In this document: positions 15,229 through 16,407 of the stretch, in pieces | Layout of the letters: the number at the start of each line of letters is the position of its first letter | Position numbering within the stretch: the stretch's first letter is position 1 | Assembly (NCBI GenBank): GCA_028287205.1 | Contig: JAQBQC010000030.1 | Location: forward strand, 1-16,407 | Direction: 5' to 3' | From: Gemmatimonadota bacterium | GTDB lineage: Bacteria; Gemmatimonadota; Gemmatimonadetes; Gemmatimonadales; Gemmatimonadaceae | DNA length: 16,407 bases | Notes under the pieces: generated by a model | Database searches by the model: none | What the model saw: only the letters and a program-made list of their open reading frames with translations | Told to the model about the DNA's origin: nothing | Translations under genes and position numbers: made by a program

Positions 15229-15325
15229 CGTTCGGCGGCCCGACTGGCGTGGCGCATCGAGATGCGCGGTAGCCTCGTAGCTTTGCGTCCCCGGCTTTCG
15301 CCGAGTTTGCCGTTATCGCGGGCGA
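15229..15325 (-). promoter_or_regulatory. Cyclic di-GMP-I (GEMM) riboswitch, leader of the seven-Ig hydrolase gene
   Basis: Read on the minus strand, ACGGCAAAC leads to the hairpin CGGC-GAAA-GCCG (15303-15292). GACGCAAAGC follows (15289-15280), then GCTACGAGGCTACC, the perfect hairpin GCGCAT-CTCG-ATGCGC (15267-15252), and GCCAGTCGGGCCGCCG. P1 pairs CGGC (15312-15309) with GCCG (15236-15233). This matches the c-di-GMP-I aptamer layout: CAAAC, GAAA-capped stem, GACGCAAAGC, second stem, closing strand. Compared with the 11461-11552 copy, the distal hairpin sequence differs but the fold is kept. The aptamer ends close to the Shine-Dalgarno, with no terminator between. Confidence 0.87.
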
Positions 15326-15609
15326 GAGGCCCTTGCGATGGTTCTGTTACCGTTCTCGTTCATTTGTTCGTGGAGCTGATGGTACTCAGCGCAATAGGGA
15401 CGACAGAGCAGTGGACGGGTCACCCATGTCGCCATGTCGCAAACTTCTGCGATATCGCATCCTGCAAATTCAGCCAAAGTGGCTGAGGTTAGAGCCATCT
15501 TATTCCCGCCTGAGTTCACCCGCAAGAGCGAAAACTCCACCTCCTGTACCGATCGCTTTCCGGTGATGCGTACATTGCGGAGTCAGGCGGAGGCGCCGAC
15601 ATTCCCGCG
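15326..15609. other. Divergent intergenic region
   Basis: No convincing gene lies here. It should hold the promoters of the minus-strand riboswitch leader and of the plus-strand membrane protein gene. Visible structure is a cluster of TCGCA half-sites (listed separately) and an inverted repeat TGGCT (15480-15484) / AGCCA (15493-15497). I cannot place promoter boxes with confidence. Confidence 0.5.
15437..15459. promoter_or_regulatory. Cluster of TCGCA/TGCGA half-sites, possible operator
   Basis: The order is TCGCA, six bases, TGCGA, two bases, TCGCA. The last two form the perfect 12-bp palindrome TGCGATATCGCA (15448-15459). A related ATGTCGC occurs just before (15427-15433) and again at 15434-15440. 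The position between divergent genes fits a regulator site; the regulator is unknown. Confidence 0.35.
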
Positions 15610-16407
15610 ATGATCGATGAGGCCATCCCGCTGGAGCGGCCGCGATTCGGATGGCCGGAGGCGCTCATCGGCATCGCCCTCGCCCTCGAGCTCGCTGTCG
15701 CGCTGCTCGCGCATCACTTCCCGTACACGGATCCCACCAACCATCTCGCGCGCTATGCGCTGATCGCGCGCATCTGGTTCGGAGATCCGCCGGGATACGT
15801 CGTCATGCACTGGGTGCCGACGTCGTACATCGCGGGCGACATCGTGGGCGCGCTCTCCGTGCACTTCCTGGGCGCCGTCGCGACGCTGCGGCTCATCAAC
15901 TTCGCGTCGCTCGTGCTGCTGCCACTCGGGATGTACGGTCTCCTGCTGCACTCGGCGCCGGCGCAACGCGGGTGGGCGCTCGTTGGCGTGCTGTTCGGAT
16001 TCTCCTCGCACCTGCTCTTCGGCTACCTGAACTACGCGCTCGGCGTGGGGCTCGTGTTCTGCTGGCTCGCGCTCTGGTATCCGCGCCGGGCGAACGCGAC
16101 GTGGCGCGCGCGAATTCTGCTCGGGCTCGGCGCGATGCTCCTCTTTTTCGTGCACCTCACGGCGCCGCTGCTCGTGCTCGTGGTGATCTTCACGGATTGG
16201 GGGCTGGCCGTGATCGGCGAGGATGAGCTGCTCCCGCCGCGCGAGTGGCGCCTTTTCAATTCACGCCTGCCGACGATTCTCACGGTGCTCGTCTCGGTCG
16301 CGATCGTGTGGGCGGGCGCGAGCTACTCGAGCTGGAACGACGTCGGGCCGCCGGGCGAATACATCTTCCGCCCGCTGAGCAACAAGCTGATCGCCTTCAC
16401 GTCGCCG
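15610..16407 (+). CDS. Multispanning membrane protein, GT-C-like, 3' end outside window
   Basis: The first 266 residues are present and the frame is still open at the right edge. Hydrophobic segments lie at about 18-34, 90-113, 122-138, 140-156, 168-198 and 220-238. The first extracytoplasmic loop carries HHFPYTDPTNHLARY (35-49), an acidic and His-containing motif just after helix 1. That layout resembles GT-C membrane glycosyltransferases using polyprenyl-phosphate sugars, where an acidic residue in loop 1 is catalytic, but I do not recognise the exact family. ATG 15610 is chosen. GGAGG at 15589-15593 is 16 bases away, which is long; an ATT at 15601 would sit at normal spacing. It is transcribed divergently from the hydrolase genes. 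The frame is supported by the steady membrane-protein composition over its whole length. Confidence 0.75.
   Translation, partial: MIDEAIPLERPRFGWPEALIGIALALELAVALLAHHFPYTDPTNHLARYALIARIWFGDPPGYVVMHWVPTSYIAGDIVGALSVHFLGAVATLRLINFASLVLLPLGMYGLLLHSAPAQRGWALVGVLFGFSSHLLFGYLNYALGVGLVFCWLALWYPRRANATWRARILLGLGAMLLFFVHLTAPLLVLVVIFTDWGLAVIGEDELLPPREWRLFNSRLPTILTVLVSVAIVWAGASYSSWNDVGPPGEYIFRPLSNKLIAFTSP

Noticed and set aside
15313..15540. Small minus-strand open frame of 75 codons upstream of the riboswitch leader
   Set aside because: There is no clear ribosome site or recognised domain, and its end runs into the riboswitch leader. Chance frame more likely.

Overview
This GC-rich window looks like part of an exopolysaccharide locus from a Gram-negative-type (diderm) bacterium. 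The tandem Ig-like (Big_2) repeats, lipoprotein signals and codon bias suggest Gemmatimonadota. That assignment is inferred from protein style, and no marker gene is present to prove it.

Region 1 (1-7887, + strand) is one tightly packed operon that starts before the window. It encodes five GT4-type glycosyltransferases (one cut at the left edge), a class I SAM methyltransferase and a polytopic Wzy/O-antigen-ligase-like protein. Five of the six junctions are 4-bp ATGA or GTGA overlaps. Together the products look like the assembly, decoration and polymerisation part of a Wzy-type polysaccharide pathway. No flippase, priming transferase or export channel lies in the window.

Region 2 (7877-15325, - strand) faces the operon and holds three paralogous exported proteins. 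Each has a catalytic domain resembling clan GH-A glycoside hydrolases, with a GPNE acid/base motif and a TETGY nucleophile motif 98 residues apart. They differ in what precedes that domain: nothing but a signal or anchor (7877-9337), two Ig-like domains (9480-11441), or seven Ig-like domains plus 21 consecutive prolines (11974-15207). The last two look like lipoproteins. Rho-independent terminators follow the second and third genes.

The most interesting feature is that the 5' leaders of the two larger hydrolase genes each carry an RNA matching the cyclic di-GMP-I (GEMM) riboswitch. Each has a GAAA-capped hairpin, then GACGCAAAGC, then a second hairpin domain, and ends just before the Shine-Dalgarno sequence. 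This suggests that cell-surface hydrolases acting on the neighbouring operon's polysaccharide are controlled directly by c-di-GMP, as a built-in biofilm assembly/dispersal or chain-trimming switch. The riboswitches and glycosidase motifs are read from sequence; the substrate and the direction of switching are inference.

Region 3 (15326-16407) is a divergent intergenic region with a cluster of TCGCA half-sites. It is followed by the start of a + strand gene for a multispanning membrane protein of GT-C-like appearance, cut by the right edge.
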